From Chloroflexota bacterium (GTDB lineage Bacteria > Chloroflexota > Anaerolineae > Aggregatilineales > Phototrophicaceae), in assembly GCA_003695675.1 (NCBI GenBank), contig RFIA01000168.1:1-42548 (forward strand): a stretch of 42,548 nucleotides of DNA. Reading direction: 5' to 3'. Under the pieces are notes generated by a model. That model did not search any database. It had not been told where the DNA came from and was given only the letters and a program-made list of their open reading frames with translations. Within the stretch, counting starts at the first letter, position 1, and each line of letters begins with the position of its first letter. This document shows, in pieces, positions 9,246-17,751 of this stretch. The position numbers and the translations under genes were made by a program.

Positions 9246-9258
9246 TATATAATTTCAA
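9231..9258 (-). promoter_or_regulatory. Candidate promoter for the cutC-rid-SDR unit
   Basis: On the minus strand TTGAAA (9253-9258) is followed after 16 bases by CATACC (9231-9236). The -10 is weak, but its position coincides with the conserved GAC-N12-GTC element, as at 11443 and 21474. Confidence 0.3.
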
Positions 9259-10265
9259 TTGTCCCGCGTTACATTAACCCATTGACCGGTCGCGCTCGCC
9301 TGATACGTCGCCTCGACAAGCGCCAACGCATCGCGGCCATCCTCACCGGACGGCGACGGCGGGCGACCTTCGCGCACGGAGGCAATCATCTCAGAAATCT
9401 CGGCGACAATGCCGACCATCGAACGCTCGGCGAGACCCTGCTCCGGACGATAAAAATGTCGTATCGTGTGTTCACCATCGCGAATCATTTCGAGCGAGTC
9501 CCATGAACGCACATGTATCGTCCCCTCTTCGCCAAAGACTTGCATTTCGCACATCACCGTGCGATATGCCCCCCAATGTTGAAAGAATGTCGCTTGTGCG
9601 CCCCCCGCGAATTGCGCAATGGCTGTGCCGTATTCTTCGGCCTGTGTGCCGTTCCGATCTTCCACCTGCGCGGTGAGACGTGTGATGTGGTCGTCGAGCA
9701 CCCAACTCACGCGGTCGAAGCCGTGTATCGCATTCGTCATGAAGACGCCGCCCCCGGCAATCTCGGCATTACGATACCACGGCAAGACGAGATTGTACGT
9801 GATCGACATTGAGTCGAGCACGGTCAACGGCTTACCAATCGCGCCGTTTGCAATCAAACGTTTGGCCTCGCGCATTTCGGGATAAAAGCGATGGGTGAAG
9901 CCGGTCATCAGATGCACACCGGCATCACGACAAGTCGCAATCATCTGGTTCGCCTCCGCAACAGTGCGCGTAATCGGTTTCTCCATCAATATGTGAACAC
10001 CAGCCCGTGCCGCTGCTTCTGCTGCCGGGAGGTGCAGCGCCGGAGGCAAACACACACTGACGACATCAAGCCGCGCTCTCTTCAGCATGTCGGTATAATC
10101 GTTGAAAGATTGGCAGCCAAACTCACTCGCAAGCGACTGCGCCTTGTGCATGTCTTTATCCGCAATGGCGACTAAGGCTGTATTCTCAATTTGTTGATAT
10201 GCTCGCGCATGAATGACACCGATGAAACCGACTCCGGCCACACCGACGCGAATTTTCTCCGCCAT
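9255..10265 (-). CDS. Gfo/Idh/MocA-family NAD(P)-dependent oxidoreductase (copy 1)
   Basis: This 336-aa protein has an N-terminal Rossmann fold (VGVAGVGFIGVIHARAY), the EKP motif at residues 95-97 (LMEKPI; the Lys helps bind the nicotinamide and contributes to catalysis) and the C-terminal GGGVFMTNAIHGFDRVSW segment. His181 there corresponds to the usual catalytic His and Asp184 follows. Members oxidise or reduce sugars, inositols and amino-sugar derivatives; the substrate is not deducible. It lies downstream of the sugar-importer permeases and upstream of cutC. The ATG at 10265 has only a weak ribosome site (GAAAGA). Confidence 0.88.
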   Translation of the reverse strand: MAEKIRVGVAGVGFIGVIHARAYQQIENTALVAIADKDMHKAQSLASEFGCQSFNDYTDMLKRARLDVVSVCLPPALHLPAAEAAARAGVHILMEKPITRTVAEANQMIATCRDAGVHLMTGFTHRFYPEMREAKRLIANGAIGKPLTVLDSMSITYNLVLPWYRNAEIAGGGVFMTNAIHGFDRVSWVLDDHITRLTAQVEDRNGTQAEEYGTAIAQFAGGAQATFFQHWGAYRTVMCEMQVFGEEGTIHVRSWDSLEMIRDGEHTIRHFYRPEQGLAERSMVGIVAEISEMIASVREGRPPSPSGEDGRDALALVEATYQASATGQWVNVTRDN

Positions 10266-10347
10266 GATGATGGTCTTTCATAATTAGCCGCCCGAAAATA
10301 TATCCTCATTCAGGCACGGGACGATTGCTTTTGGTCTATCGAGTTCT

Positions 10348-10375
10348 GTAGACGCGATTCGCGAACAGCGCCTAC
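10348..10375. repeat. Palindromic repeat, TTCGCGAA-core type
   Basis: GTAGACGC and GCGCCTAC flank the core ATTCGCGAAC. It is an imperfect member of the GTAGGGGC palindrome family, lying between the permease and Gfo/Idh/MocA genes. Confidence 0.5.
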
Positions 10376-10451
10376 GAGAGATTTTTGCCAAATTTAAAAT
10401 TAAGCTGCATTGTCGCGTCCGAAAATTGAAAGGGCTGCCTTGTATATCACA

Positions 10452-11351
10452 CTAGGCCTTCAATGCGCCTTCCATCAGCCCCTTGAAGAATAATTTTTGT
10501 GCGGCGGCAAAGGCGACGATTCCCGGTGTGACGACGATGACATACACCGCAGCGATACGCGGCCATGCCCACTGCCCCATCCCCCCCTGCGCCGACGCCA
10601 ATACAACCGGCATCGTGCGGACAGACTGGTCATTCGTCAGCGTTGAGCCGATGAGAAATTCACCCCATGCTGTCACAAAATTGACGACGATGATGACGAC
10701 AATACCATTGACCGCGAGTGGCAAGGCGACCACCCAGAATGTTCGCCATGCACCAGCGCCGTCAATCCGCGCCGCGTCGATGAGTTCTGTGGGCAATTGT
10801 TGAAAAATACTGCGCATGATGAGCACACTAATGGCGAGATTGAGCGTGACATACGGCAAAATCAAGCCGCTTGTGCTGTTGATGAGACCGAGAAAATCTT
10901 GAATCTGGAAGATCGAAATGATCGACACCACGCGAGTCGGGAAGTAGAGCGACGCAAGCAACAGCCCGACGATGATATGCCGACCGCGTATCTTGAGGTG
11001 AACGAGCGCGTACCCGGCCAATACCGCCGACACCGTTGTGATGAGAACGGTTCCGCCAGTCACATAGATGCTGTTGAAGAAATTACGCGGCAAGGTTTCG
11101 ATTTGTTCAAAGACAAAGCGATAATGTGTGAAGTCAAAATTTTCCGGCCACAAATTGCCGCTATACGCATCCGGACGCGATTTGATAGACAGCAATAAAA
11201 CCCACGCTAATGGCAGCAATATCACCAGCAAAAACATGATGATGACAGCATGTCGCAGAATCGTGCCTTTTTTCCAATGCGGTCGTTTTTTTGCTGGCGA
11301 TGGCGAATAGACCGTTTTCGATTTTGCTTGTGTTTGAGATAACGTAGCCAT
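10452..11351 (-). CDS. ABC sugar transporter permease, MalG-like (CUT1)
   Basis: This 299-aa inner-membrane permease has a hydrophobic segment at about residues 35-57 and five more downstream. The EAA loop reads ELIDAARIDGAGAWRTFWVV, the contact site for the ATPase subunit, and the C-terminus KLFFKGLMEGALKA is typical of MalG-type proteins. It should pair with the MalF-like gene at 11485 to form the channel. I prefer the ATG at 11351; a TTG two codons upstream is also in frame. The 133-base gap to the upstream permease gene is unusually long for such a pair and carries a candidate promoter and operator. Confidence 0.93.
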   Translation of the reverse strand: MATLSQTQAKSKTVYSPSPAKKRPHWKKGTILRHAVIIMFLLVILLPLAWVLLLSIKSRPDAYSGNLWPENFDFTHYRFVFEQIETLPRNFFNSIYVTGGTVLITTVSAVLAGYALVHLKIRGRHIIVGLLLASLYFPTRVVSIISIFQIQDFLGLINSTSGLILPYVTLNLAISVLIMRSIFQQLPTELIDAARIDGAGAWRTFWVVALPLAVNGIVVIIVVNFVTAWGEFLIGSTLTNDQSVRTMPVVLASAQGGMGQWAWPRIAAVYVIVVTPGIVAFAAAQKLFFKGLMEGALKA

Positions 11352-11439
11352 ACTCAATATTCTTTTCTATATGCGAACAGACGATTCGTTTTTCTTGCCC
11401 AACCTTGTCGTATCGTGTCTGTCGGGTCAATCTTCTGCG

Positions 11440-11457
11440 GACAGTATATATGCTGTC
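11440..11457. promoter_or_regulatory. Candidate operator, GAC-N12-GTC site between permease genes
   Basis: The 18-bp near-palindrome GACAGTATATATGCTGTC has only its AT-rich centre imperfect. With its four preceding bases TGCG it matches 9224-9245 at 18 of 22 positions. It overlaps the TATACT box of a candidate minus-strand promoter. Confidence 0.5.
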
Positions 11458-11472
11458 TCTACATTCACCCAA
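11443..11472 (-). promoter_or_regulatory. Candidate internal promoter before the MalG-like gene
   Basis: On the minus strand TTGGGT (11467-11472) and TATACT (11443-11448) are 18 bases apart. The -10 is good and the -35 weak. It would allow separate control of the distal half of the importer operon. Confidence 0.35.
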
Positions 11473-11484
11473 ATTGTTGGACGC

Positions 11485-12429
11485 TTAATCGCGTGAGCGG
11501 AAGACCCACAACAGCCCGGCGACGACAATCATCATCACGATGGCGCCAATCATGCCGATGGCGGCGGCGAAACCCTGTCGCCACAAGCCAGACTTGAAGG
11601 CTTGATCGTACATGAAGACCGTCCATGTATAGGTCGGCGTTGCCCGATTGAAGCCGCCGAGAATTAGATATTCGTCGATGACGGCCATCGCTGAACCAAA
11701 GCGCAGCACGACGAGAATCGCCATAATCGGTTGCAAACGCGGCAACGTCACGTGCCAGAATAATTGCCATTCATTCGCGCCATCGACTCGTGCTGCTTCG
11801 GGCAACTCTTTGGGGATCGACGCCAACCCTGCGAGGAAAAACAGCGCGTGATACCCCAACCCCCACCATACTTCCATGATGGCAATCGCGGGTAGTGTTA
11901 GGCTCGTCCCGCCCAACCATTGGGGCGCCGTCCGAATGGTGTAGAGACCGAGTATATTGACGAGAATATGATTGATCGGGCCGATTTGAAAATTGTACAT
12001 CCATTTCCATAGCACGAAGACGAGTGTGCTAGGAATGACTGCCGGTATCAACAAAATGACACGATAAATCGTCGCGACTCTTTGATTGCGCACCCGGTCG
12101 ATTAAAATGGCGAGCAACAACGGCAAGATGATTGTGCCCGGCAAGAACATCAGCGTGAACTGTCCCGCACGCCACAACCCCTGCCATAAAAGTGGATCTT
12201 TGAGCGCGTTAATATAATTTTTAAGCCCCACCCAATTGGCTGGGTCGCCGCTTAAATATTGCAGGTCGGTGAAGCTCATCCACAACACGCGTAGAATCGG
12301 ATAGGCTTGATACCCGATGAAGAACACCAATGCCGGAAGCACAAATAGCCAATTGCCATTCAACCGCAAGCGAGCAAGGAGACCTTTGCTTTTGATATGG
12401 GTTTCAGGTTTAACGGTTACAGTCGTCAT
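11485..12429 (-). CDS. ABC sugar transporter permease, MalF-like (CUT1)
   Basis: This 314-aa inner-membrane permease has its first hydrophobic segment in WLFVLPALVFFIGYQAYPIL (residues about 28-47). The EAA loop reads ELPEAARVDGANEWQLFWHV. The ILRVLWMSFTDLQYL region after TM1 is typical of MalF/UgpA-type proteins. It sits between the binding-protein gene (12629) and the MalG-like gene (10452). No CUT1-type ATPase is encoded in the window, so the importer must use an ATPase encoded elsewhere, as in systems served by a shared MsmX/UgpC-like subunit. Confidence 0.93.
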   Translation of the reverse strand: MTTVTVKPETHIKSKGLLARLRLNGNWLFVLPALVFFIGYQAYPILRVLWMSFTDLQYLSGDPANWVGLKNYINALKDPLLWQGLWRAGQFTLMFLPGTIILPLLLAILIDRVRNQRVATIYRVILLIPAVIPSTLVFVLWKWMYNFQIGPINHILVNILGLYTIRTAPQWLGGTSLTLPAIAIMEVWWGLGYHALFFLAGLASIPKELPEAARVDGANEWQLFWHVTLPRLQPIMAILVVLRFGSAMAVIDEYLILGGFNRATPTYTWTVFMYDQAFKSGLWRQGFAAAIGMIGAIVMMIVVAGLLWVFRSRD

Positions 12430-12452
12430 AAGTTTTTATCTACTCAACCAAA

Positions 12453-12467
12453 ACAGTATTTTGCGAT
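12453..12467. promoter_or_regulatory. ATCGCAAAAT-type motif upstream of the MalF-like gene
   Basis: On the minus strand this reads ATCGCAAAATACTGT. Its first ten bases ATCGCAAAAT equal the left part of the inverted repeat at 14185-14199 (plus-strand ATCGCAAAATGCGAT). It may be a second, half-site binding position; short AT-rich matches can be chance. Confidence 0.2.
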
Positions 12468-12495
12468 TATGAGAGGTTCTATTTGCCAATGTGAT

Positions 12496-12520
12496 GTAAG
12501 GGCGATTCGCGAACCGCCTC
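12496..12520. repeat. Palindromic repeat, TTCGCGAA-core type
   Basis: GTAAGGGCGATTCGCGAACC followed by GCCTC forms an imperfect hairpin of the GTAGGGGC family, next to a second copy at 12537. Both lie in the gap between the binding-protein gene and the first permease gene. Confidence 0.6.
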
Positions 12521-12536
12521 GAATTCGTGGTATATC

Positions 12537-12565
12537 GTAGGGGCGACGCGCGGCGTCGCCCTTAC
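12537..12565. repeat. Palindromic repeat, GTAGGGGC family
   Basis: GTAGGGGCGACG and CGTCGCCCTTAC form a 12-bp stem (one wobble/mismatch) around CGCGG. It could act in RNA as a stabilising or attenuating stem-loop between the highly expressed binding protein and the permeases. Confidence 0.7.
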
Positions 12566-12628
12566 AAAACCCATCATGCAGGATGAAGACTTCACCCTCA
12601 TCCCCAATATCACATTGAGCCATTCAGT

Positions 12629-14029
12629 TTATGCGTCGCGGTTGATCTCTGCTTGAACCGCATCCCACGCATTTTGCATTGCGACTGCTGGGTCAGATTC
12701 CTCGTCCGTGAGGAAGGTTTCCCAAACCGGCTTGCCAATGACAAATTGTTGCAACCCAAAGAGATGATTCGGAATCGCTTTGGCGACATCAAGCTGACCG
12801 CGCACGAGGCCAACGAAGTCCGGCAGCCATGCAGGAGGATTGGCTTCCCATTCGGCATAGATGGACTGATACGGCGGCAGTTGCATCGGGCGACCGGTTT
12901 CGGTACCGGCAATCGAGTCTTGCCAGATTTGCATGTCGTAGGTGAGCTCGGTCATGTACTCGGCGGCAGCTTCTTTGTTCTGGCCAAAGCGGAACAACGC
13001 CGCACCGGTTGTCCAGAAGACAGTCGAACCTTCGCCACCTTCGAAACTCGGTAACGGTCCCAAACGCACTTGGTCGGGATCGACCCAGTTTTCGGCAAAA
13101 CGAATCGGGGCATTCTGATATTTGGTGTACTGACCGGCTCGTTCTGCCGCCCATGCTGCTTCATCCGGTGTATCGTTGACACCGCCGTCCGACGCGCCTT
13201 CAAGCAGGATGTCCGGATTGGCGAATTGCATAATGTCTTTCATCAACTTAAGCGCTTCGATAGCCGGTTCGCTGCGGAAGTCGAACAGACCTTCTTCGGT
13301 ATAAACATCGGTGCTCAAGCTATGTGTGAACGGCGCCAATGAACGCCAACCGCGTGCATCAAACGTCGCACCGAAAGGTGCTGCACCGGATTCAACAATT
13401 GCTTGCGCACGTTCGAGATATTCTGTCCATGTCGCCGCCGGGGCATCTTCGAGACCTGCTTCGGTCAAGATACCGGCGTGCCAACTTTGTACGATGACAT
13501 CAAGCAAGAACGGCCATGCCCAACGTTGACCATCGACAATGCCTTCTTCGCGAATCGACGGAATCATATCATCGACGACTTCTTGCGGGATGAACGGATC
13601 CCACGGTTCAATCGCGCCCGATTCTTTCAATTGCACCATCTCGACAAAGGGCGTCGTGCCGACGTAGACATCCCACGTGCTTTCTTGATTGCGTGCCTCG
13701 GCGACAAAACGTTCAACACCGAAGCCTTGTACTGGTGCGATTTGGAAATTCAGATTGTCAAAACGTGGATTGACTACGCTTTCAATGCCCGGATGCAGGT
13801 CATCAATCCATTGGTAAAAGGTTGGCGTCAATGGACGGGTGTCTTGTCGTGCGGGTGCGCCTAACGCGGCGCTGTCTGTCAAAACACTCAATCCGGCGAG
13901 GCTAAGGCTACCGGCCAACATTCGCGTCAAGAAGCCACGTCGCGAGATTTGCCCGGCGTTTAATTGTTTCACCAATTTCTGATGCAGAAGATATTCTTGT
14001 TCTTTATTGCGTTGAATTTTTTTCGCCAT
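12629..14029 (-). CDS. ABC transporter extracellular sugar-binding protein (Tat-exported)
   Basis: This 466-aa family 1 solute-binding protein has the long N-terminal tail typical of a Tat substrate: twin arginines at residues 30-31 in SRRGFLTRM, then the hydrophobic stretch LAGSLSLAGLSVL and an Ala-rich cleavage region before about residue 60. The mature part has the length and the mixed Trp/Glu-rich character of CUT1 binding proteins, with AAAEYMTELT near the C-terminal lobe. It should deliver a sugar or oligosaccharide to the permeases at 11485 and 10452. GGAG is 7 bases before the ATG. A good promoter lies about 150 bases upstream. Confidence 0.92.
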   Translation of the reverse strand: MAKKIQRNKEQEYLLHQKLVKQLNAGQISRRGFLTRMLAGSLSLAGLSVLTDSAALGAPARQDTRPLTPTFYQWIDDLHPGIESVVNPRFDNLNFQIAPVQGFGVERFVAEARNQESTWDVYVGTTPFVEMVQLKESGAIEPWDPFIPQEVVDDMIPSIREEGIVDGQRWAWPFLLDVIVQSWHAGILTEAGLEDAPAATWTEYLERAQAIVESGAAPFGATFDARGWRSLAPFTHSLSTDVYTEEGLFDFRSEPAIEALKLMKDIMQFANPDILLEGASDGGVNDTPDEAAWAAERAGQYTKYQNAPIRFAENWVDPDQVRLGPLPSFEGGEGSTVFWTTGAALFRFGQNKEAAAEYMTELTYDMQIWQDSIAGTETGRPMQLPPYQSIYAEWEANPPAWLPDFVGLVRGQLDVAKAIPNHLFGLQQFVIGKPVWETFLTDEESDPAVAMQNAWDAVQAEINRDA

Positions 14030-14179
14030 TTTTCATCTCCAAATGGTAATCAATTTACTTTGTTGAGATATTTTGTAGATGGTAATGTGAAACTTCTCTA
14101 TAGGCCACCTCCATAAGAATCGATTATTGATGTTGACGTGTCGTGGGAATTTGGCAACGATTACAATGATTATACAGAC

Positions 14180-14209
14180 ACTATATCGCAAAATGCGATT
14201 CATTTGCAA
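14180..14209 (-). promoter_or_regulatory. Promoter of the sugar-importer operon
   Basis: On the minus strand TTGCAA (14204-14209) and TATAGT (14180-14185) are separated by 18 bases. The inverted repeat ATCGCA-AAA-TGCGAT (14185-14199) fills most of the spacer, a typical repressor position. Predicted transcription start is near 14173. Confidence 0.5.
14185..14199. promoter_or_regulatory. Candidate operator, inverted repeat ATCGCA-N3-TGCGAT
   Basis: Perfect 6-bp arms with a 3-base spacer lie inside the spacer of the importer promoter. ATCGCAAAAT recurs upstream of the MalF-like gene (12453-12467, minus strand). Confidence 0.4.
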
Positions 14210-14272
14210 CAAAGCGCCAGATGATTTCAAAATAACGCCCACTCAACCACACGAGGACTCAATAATGAAAAT

Positions 14273-14333
14273 CATTGAACCGCCAAGTGTGTCAAGAAAA
14301 TCGCTAAATTCTTTCTGCGCCTTTGCATTGAAC
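14273..14333. repeat. Degenerate dispersed repeat (CATTGAACCGC ... CTGCGCCTTTGC)
   Basis: It begins CATTGAACCGCCAAG like the copy at 7119 and ends CTGCGCCTTTGCATTGAAC, related to the CTGCGTCTTTGC arms at 17664-17735 and 25209-25241. Confidence 0.4.
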
Positions 14334-14341
14334 CTTCACTT

Positions 14342-15475
14342 TTAACCAACTTGATTGAGCGCGTCATGAAGATGCTCCAGAAAATGCTCAATATCCGCCA
14401 TCGTATTGTAACCATGAATGGCAACCCGCAGACGACCGGCGTGCGCCATGATGTGGATGTCGTTGTCCAACAAGTGCTGATGAATCTGTTCCGCTTTGGG
14501 ATGACGAAAAGCGATGATGCCCGCCCATGAGTCCGGGTCGTTTGGTGTGAGCAATTCAATCGGCAAATCGCGAATGCCATCATAACACGCCTGTACGAGA
14601 TCACTCGTCACGTCGGCGATTGCATCGACCCCGACACCGAGAAGATAATCCAACGCCGCACGAATGCCGTAAATCGCCGGGTAATTCGGCATCCCGACGC
14701 TGAAACTCGCCGCACCTTTGAGGCTGTGTGCTTGTTCATATTGCTGCGGGCCGAATGGGTCTTGCAAATTGAACCAGCCACCTGCGGGGACAGTCCAATC
14801 ATCGGCGCGTGAGTCCGGCACACCGATGAGACACCCACCGTGTAGCGCGAGAATCCATTTGTGTGTACTGCTGATGATGAGATCAACATCGGTCATATCA
14901 AGCGGGATGCGCCCCAAGGCTTGTGTCACATCGACCGAGACGAGGGCGTCCGAATATTTGCGAACAGTTTCAATCATCGGTTGTAGGGCGACTTTGAATC
15001 CGTTGAAGAAGCTGACGAGTGAAACTTGCACCAAGCGTGTTTTCGGGCTGAGTAACGGTATCAAGTCATCGATATGCAGTGCGCCGTCGCGATTACGCCA
15101 CACCTTGACTGCCGCCGGAGAAGTCGGTTGTAACCACGGTGTCGCGCCCGCGGGGAAGTCGAGATCGTTGATGACCACTTCGTCGCCCGCTTGCAATTGC
15201 AACGCCATCGCCGCGAGATTGTAGGCTTCCGAACTACATGAGCAAATGCCAATTTCGTCCGCACTGAGGCCGTATAATTGCGCAGTCAACGCTTTGACCG
15301 CCTCTCGCTGTGCGGTATGCAACTCGCGGCCATCCATGCCGAGTTGATGATCGCGAAAATAAGTTTGCAAGGCCTCACCGACTTCAAGCGGCGGGATGCC
15401 TTCGGCGGCGGTATTGAGATACGTCATCTCGCTTAGCGATGGGAATGATTGTTGGCGTGTCGCTTCGTCTAGCAT
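14342..15475 (-). CDS. Class V PLP-dependent aminotransferase/desulfurase-family enzyme
   Basis: This 377-aa protein has the class V layout: TYLNTAAEGIPP at the N-terminus, a cofactor-ring loop around SSEAYNLAAMAL, the PLP Asp in ALVSVDVTQALG (DxxQ) and the Schiff-base Lys in ISSTHKWILALHGG. The C-terminal domain ends with HAGRLRVAIHGYNTMADI, as in isopenicillin-epimerase/kynureninase-like members. It may transaminate, epimerise or eliminate; the substrate is unknown. PLP enzymes of this type can release enamines, which would explain two Rid genes in the same block. AGGA lies five bases before the ATG at 15475. Confidence 0.88.
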   Translation of the reverse strand: MLDEATRQQSFPSLSEMTYLNTAAEGIPPLEVGEALQTYFRDHQLGMDGRELHTAQREAVKALTAQLYGLSADEIGICSCSSEAYNLAAMALQLQAGDEVVINDLDFPAGATPWLQPTSPAAVKVWRNRDGALHIDDLIPLLSPKTRLVQVSLVSFFNGFKVALQPMIETVRKYSDALVSVDVTQALGRIPLDMTDVDLIISSTHKWILALHGGCLIGVPDSRADDWTVPAGGWFNLQDPFGPQQYEQAHSLKGAASFSVGMPNYPAIYGIRAALDYLLGVGVDAIADVTSDLVQACYDGIRDLPIELLTPNDPDSWAGIIAFRHPKAEQIHQHLLDNDIHIMAHAGRLRVAIHGYNTMADIEHFLEHLHDALNQVG

Positions 15476-15505
15476 GATCGTCCTTATATTTAATGTTCAT
15501 GTCAT

Positions 15506-15534
15506 ATAGGGGCAACCCGGCGGGTCGCCCCTAC
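15506..15534. repeat. Palindromic repeat, GACCCGCCGGGTC-core type
   Basis: ATAGGGGCAACCC and GGGTCGCCCCTAC flank GGC. It lies in the 63-base gap between the aminotransferase and Gfo/Idh/MocA genes, ending four bases before the stop codon of the latter. Confidence 0.65.
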
Positions 15535-15538
15535 GACC

Positions 15539-16537
15539 TCATTCGTCTGAACGCAACGCCGACTGTTCCAATTGTTCGAGCCAGCCTTGAATACGCAGCG
15601 CATCGGCGTAACTCGCGCCGAGAGGTGGTTCGCCCGTCCCACGCACAACGCGGCAAAAATGACGCAATTCTTCCGCCAGCCAGCCACTCGGCGCGACGGG
15701 ATTGGCATCGACATTGAGTGGCAACGGCCACTCGGCGCGTTCCGCCCACACCTGCAACGGATGCGGCACGGGATGAATCTGTGCCGCCCAACCCCGCCCA
15801 AAAACTTCAAGCCGGTCATAGCCCTCGGCACTCATGCCCGGCGGCGTCAGATACGAGGCGGTCAAGGTCGCCCACGTCCCACTTGCCCATTCGAGGTCTG
15901 CCAACGCAAGATCATAACCGCCATCGTCCCGTTGATGCACACGTCCCACAATGCGGGTCGGCTCTTCGCCGTTGACGAGCGCATACGTCACATACAAATC
16001 GTGAATCATCAGCAAACGAAAGGGACTCTCCTGATAGACATCCCACGTCGCAATCGGACGATGCCGCACGGAATGCAAATACGTCAACGAGCCGCGGCGT
16101 TCAATCTCGCGCAAGATTTGCCGGATTTCGGTCGCGTACAACAAAATGTGACCGAGCATGACTCGATTCGGATTTTGCGCAACGAGCGACTCAATGTGCC
16201 GGGCGGTCATCAGATTCTCGGCCAATGGCTTCTCGATGAGCAGCGCCAACTCATCATTGTCGCGCAAAATTTTCTCGGCGATGTCGATGTGGGTTTCGGT
16301 GCGCGTCGCTATCACCCACGCATCGGCATCGGCGTCGTTGAGTGCGTCGTCGAGATTATGCCACGTCGTCACATCCGGCAATTCATCGCGCAAAGCATCT
16401 AATTGCTGCGGATTGGTATCGACGACGCCGACAAGCTGCGCCTCGCTGAGACCCGCGAGTGTCAGCGCGTGCAGGCGTCCAAAATTACCAACCCCGATGA
16501 CACCGATACGAACCGGATTGAATACTTGCGACGACAT
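15539..16537 (-). CDS. Gfo/Idh/MocA-family oxidoreductase (copy 2)
   Basis: This 332-aa protein has a Rossmann motif GVIGVGNFGRLHALTL at residues 13-28, EKP at residues 102-104 (LLIEKPLAE) and HDLYVTYALV where family members carry the catalytic H-x-x-D/H region. The C-terminal domain is Trp-rich. It starts five bases after the end of copy 3, so the two are surely co-transcribed. Two adjacent, divergent Gfo/Idh/MocA enzymes usually act on consecutive or related sugar intermediates, or form a mixed oligomer. The ATG at 16537 lies close to the upstream stop, consistent with translational coupling. Confidence 0.87.
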   Translation of the reverse strand: MSSQVFNPVRIGVIGVGNFGRLHALTLAGLSEAQLVGVVDTNPQQLDALRDELPDVTTWHNLDDALNDADADAWVIATRTETHIDIAEKILRDNDELALLIEKPLAENLMTARHIESLVAQNPNRVMLGHILLYATEIRQILREIERRGSLTYLHSVRHRPIATWDVYQESPFRLLMIHDLYVTYALVNGEEPTRIVGRVHQRDDGGYDLALADLEWASGTWATLTASYLTPPGMSAEGYDRLEVFGRGWAAQIHPVPHPLQVWAERAEWPLPLNVDANPVAPSGWLAEELRHFCRVVRGTGEPPLGASYADALRIQGWLEQLEQSALRSDE

Positions 16538-16542
16538 GGCGA

Positions 16543-17547
16543 TTACTGATTCAACATAACAATCGTACCCGTCTCAGCCGATTTTTCCGCCGCGAGGCAG
16601 GCTTCGACCGCCGCCATCGAGTCTTCCGGGCTGATGACAGACGGCTCGACATTACGCTGCACACAATCGACGAAGTAGAACAATTCCTCGCGCAATGCGC
16701 CGGAACGAATGCCATGAATCTCCGGCCAATATGTCGTGTCCAATGAATGCCAACCGTCGTCATCCGTGATCGAAAAATTGGGATGCGTATCGTGAATGCT
16801 GATGGCGCCTTTCGTGCCGACGATTTCCATACGTTCGTCGATTTGGAAGGCGGTTTTTTCCGGCAGATACCAAACATTTTCGAGAATGCCAATCGCGCCA
16901 TTGTCGAAGCGATACATCGTCGCGCCGATGTCGGGGTATTTTTTACCGGTGACATTCAGCGTTTGTGCATACGCGCTGACGACTTTCGCGCCGGAGTACC
17001 ACAACATCAAGTCGGTATCGTGAACGCCATCGCCGATAATCGGGCCGATTTTGTTGAGGATGTCGGTCACAATCCAACGCGGCAGATTGCGTCGCGCATA
17101 CATCGAGACAATTTCGCCGATGCGTCCCTCATCGATGGCGGCTTTCGCGGCGGCGTAACGCGGATTGAAACGACAGATATGCCCAACCATGAATTTGCCG
17201 GATGCTTTCTTGGCCGCGTCGACAATCGCCGCACAATCTTCGACCGTCGAGGCCATCGGCTTTTCGAGGAAGACATGCTTGCCCGCCGCCAACGAGTCCA
17301 ATGACGGCTGCGCATGTTGATCCCACATCGTCGTAATGCTGACGGCATCGACCTCTTCATTGGCGAGAAGTTCGCGATAATCGGTGTAGGTATGCTCAAC
17401 ACCGAAGCGCTGCGCGACTTCTTGCAGGCGTTCCGGTGTACGTGTGCTCAGCGCATAGAGTTCAGCATTCGGCAGGCCGTCAATGACTTCGCAATGCTTT
17501 TCGCCAAACCAACCGAGTCCGATGACGGCGTATTTAATCTTTTCCAT
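16543..17547 (-). CDS. Gfo/Idh/MocA-family oxidoreductase (copy 3)
   Basis: This 334-aa protein has Rossmann motif VIGLGWFGEKHCE at residues 8-20, EKP at residues 95-97 (VFLEKPMAS), HICRFNPRYAAAK, and IIGDGVHDTDLMLWYSG with the His-Asp pair of the active site. It resembles inositol-2-dehydrogenase/UDP-sugar-type members, but the substrate cannot be read from the sequence. I chose the ATG at 17547 (MEKIKYAVIG); AGGAG lies 11 bases upstream. A TTG start seven codons earlier overlaps that ribosome site and is unlikely. It is the first gene of a unit that continues into copy 2. Confidence 0.88.
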   Translation of the reverse strand: MEKIKYAVIGLGWFGEKHCEVIDGLPNAELYALSTRTPERLQEVAQRFGVEHTYTDYRELLANEEVDAVSITTMWDQHAQPSLDSLAAGKHVFLEKPMASTVEDCAAIVDAAKKASGKFMVGHICRFNPRYAAAKAAIDEGRIGEIVSMYARRNLPRWIVTDILNKIGPIIGDGVHDTDLMLWYSGAKVVSAYAQTLNVTGKKYPDIGATMYRFDNGAIGILENVWYLPEKTAFQIDERMEIVGTKGAISIHDTHPNFSITDDDGWHSLDTTYWPEIHGIRSGALREELFYFVDCVQRNVEPSVISPEDSMAAVEACLAAEKSAETGTIVMLNQ

Positions 17548-17600
17548 GATTAAGTATGCTCCTGTCAATAAATTTCACACTCAATAATATTGGATGTGTT

Positions 17601-17630
17601 GTAGGGGCGACCGGACGGAGCGCACCCTAC
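17601..17630. repeat. Palindromic repeat, degenerate GTAGGGGC family
   Basis: GTAGGGGCGACCGGACGGAG is followed by CGCACCCTAC. Its right flank GTGCAAAA also follows the copy at 28106, so the repeat unit may extend beyond the palindrome. Confidence 0.55.
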
Positions 17631-17663
17631 GTGCAAAACATCTCGCTTCAAGGAAATCATTAT

Positions 17664-17735
17664 CGCAAAGTCGCAGAGAACGCAGAGCAGTCCTTCCCCC
17701 CTCTACGAACGTCTGCGTCTCTGCGTCTTTGCCTT
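17664..17735. repeat. Inverted pair of CGCAGAG/CTCTGCG dispersed repeats
   Basis: GCAAAGTCGCAGAGAACGCA with GAG (17664-17686) faces its near inverse GTCTGCGTCTCTGCGTCTTT with GC (17711-17732) across a 24-base spacer, forming a potential long stem of about 22 bp with a few mismatches. It lies between the hydrolase and Gfo/Idh/MocA genes. Confidence 0.6.
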
Positions 17736-17751
17736 AAACAAATACTTCTAC

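Larger units (their letters stand above)
14030..14341. other. Intergenic region upstream of the sugar-binding protein
   Basis: The 312 bases contain, going left to right, a leader of about 145 bases for the binding-protein gene, a minus-strand promoter with an inverted repeat in its spacer (14180-14209), and a degenerate dispersed repeat (14273-14333) next to the aminotransferase gene. No credible gene is seen. Confidence 0.7.
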
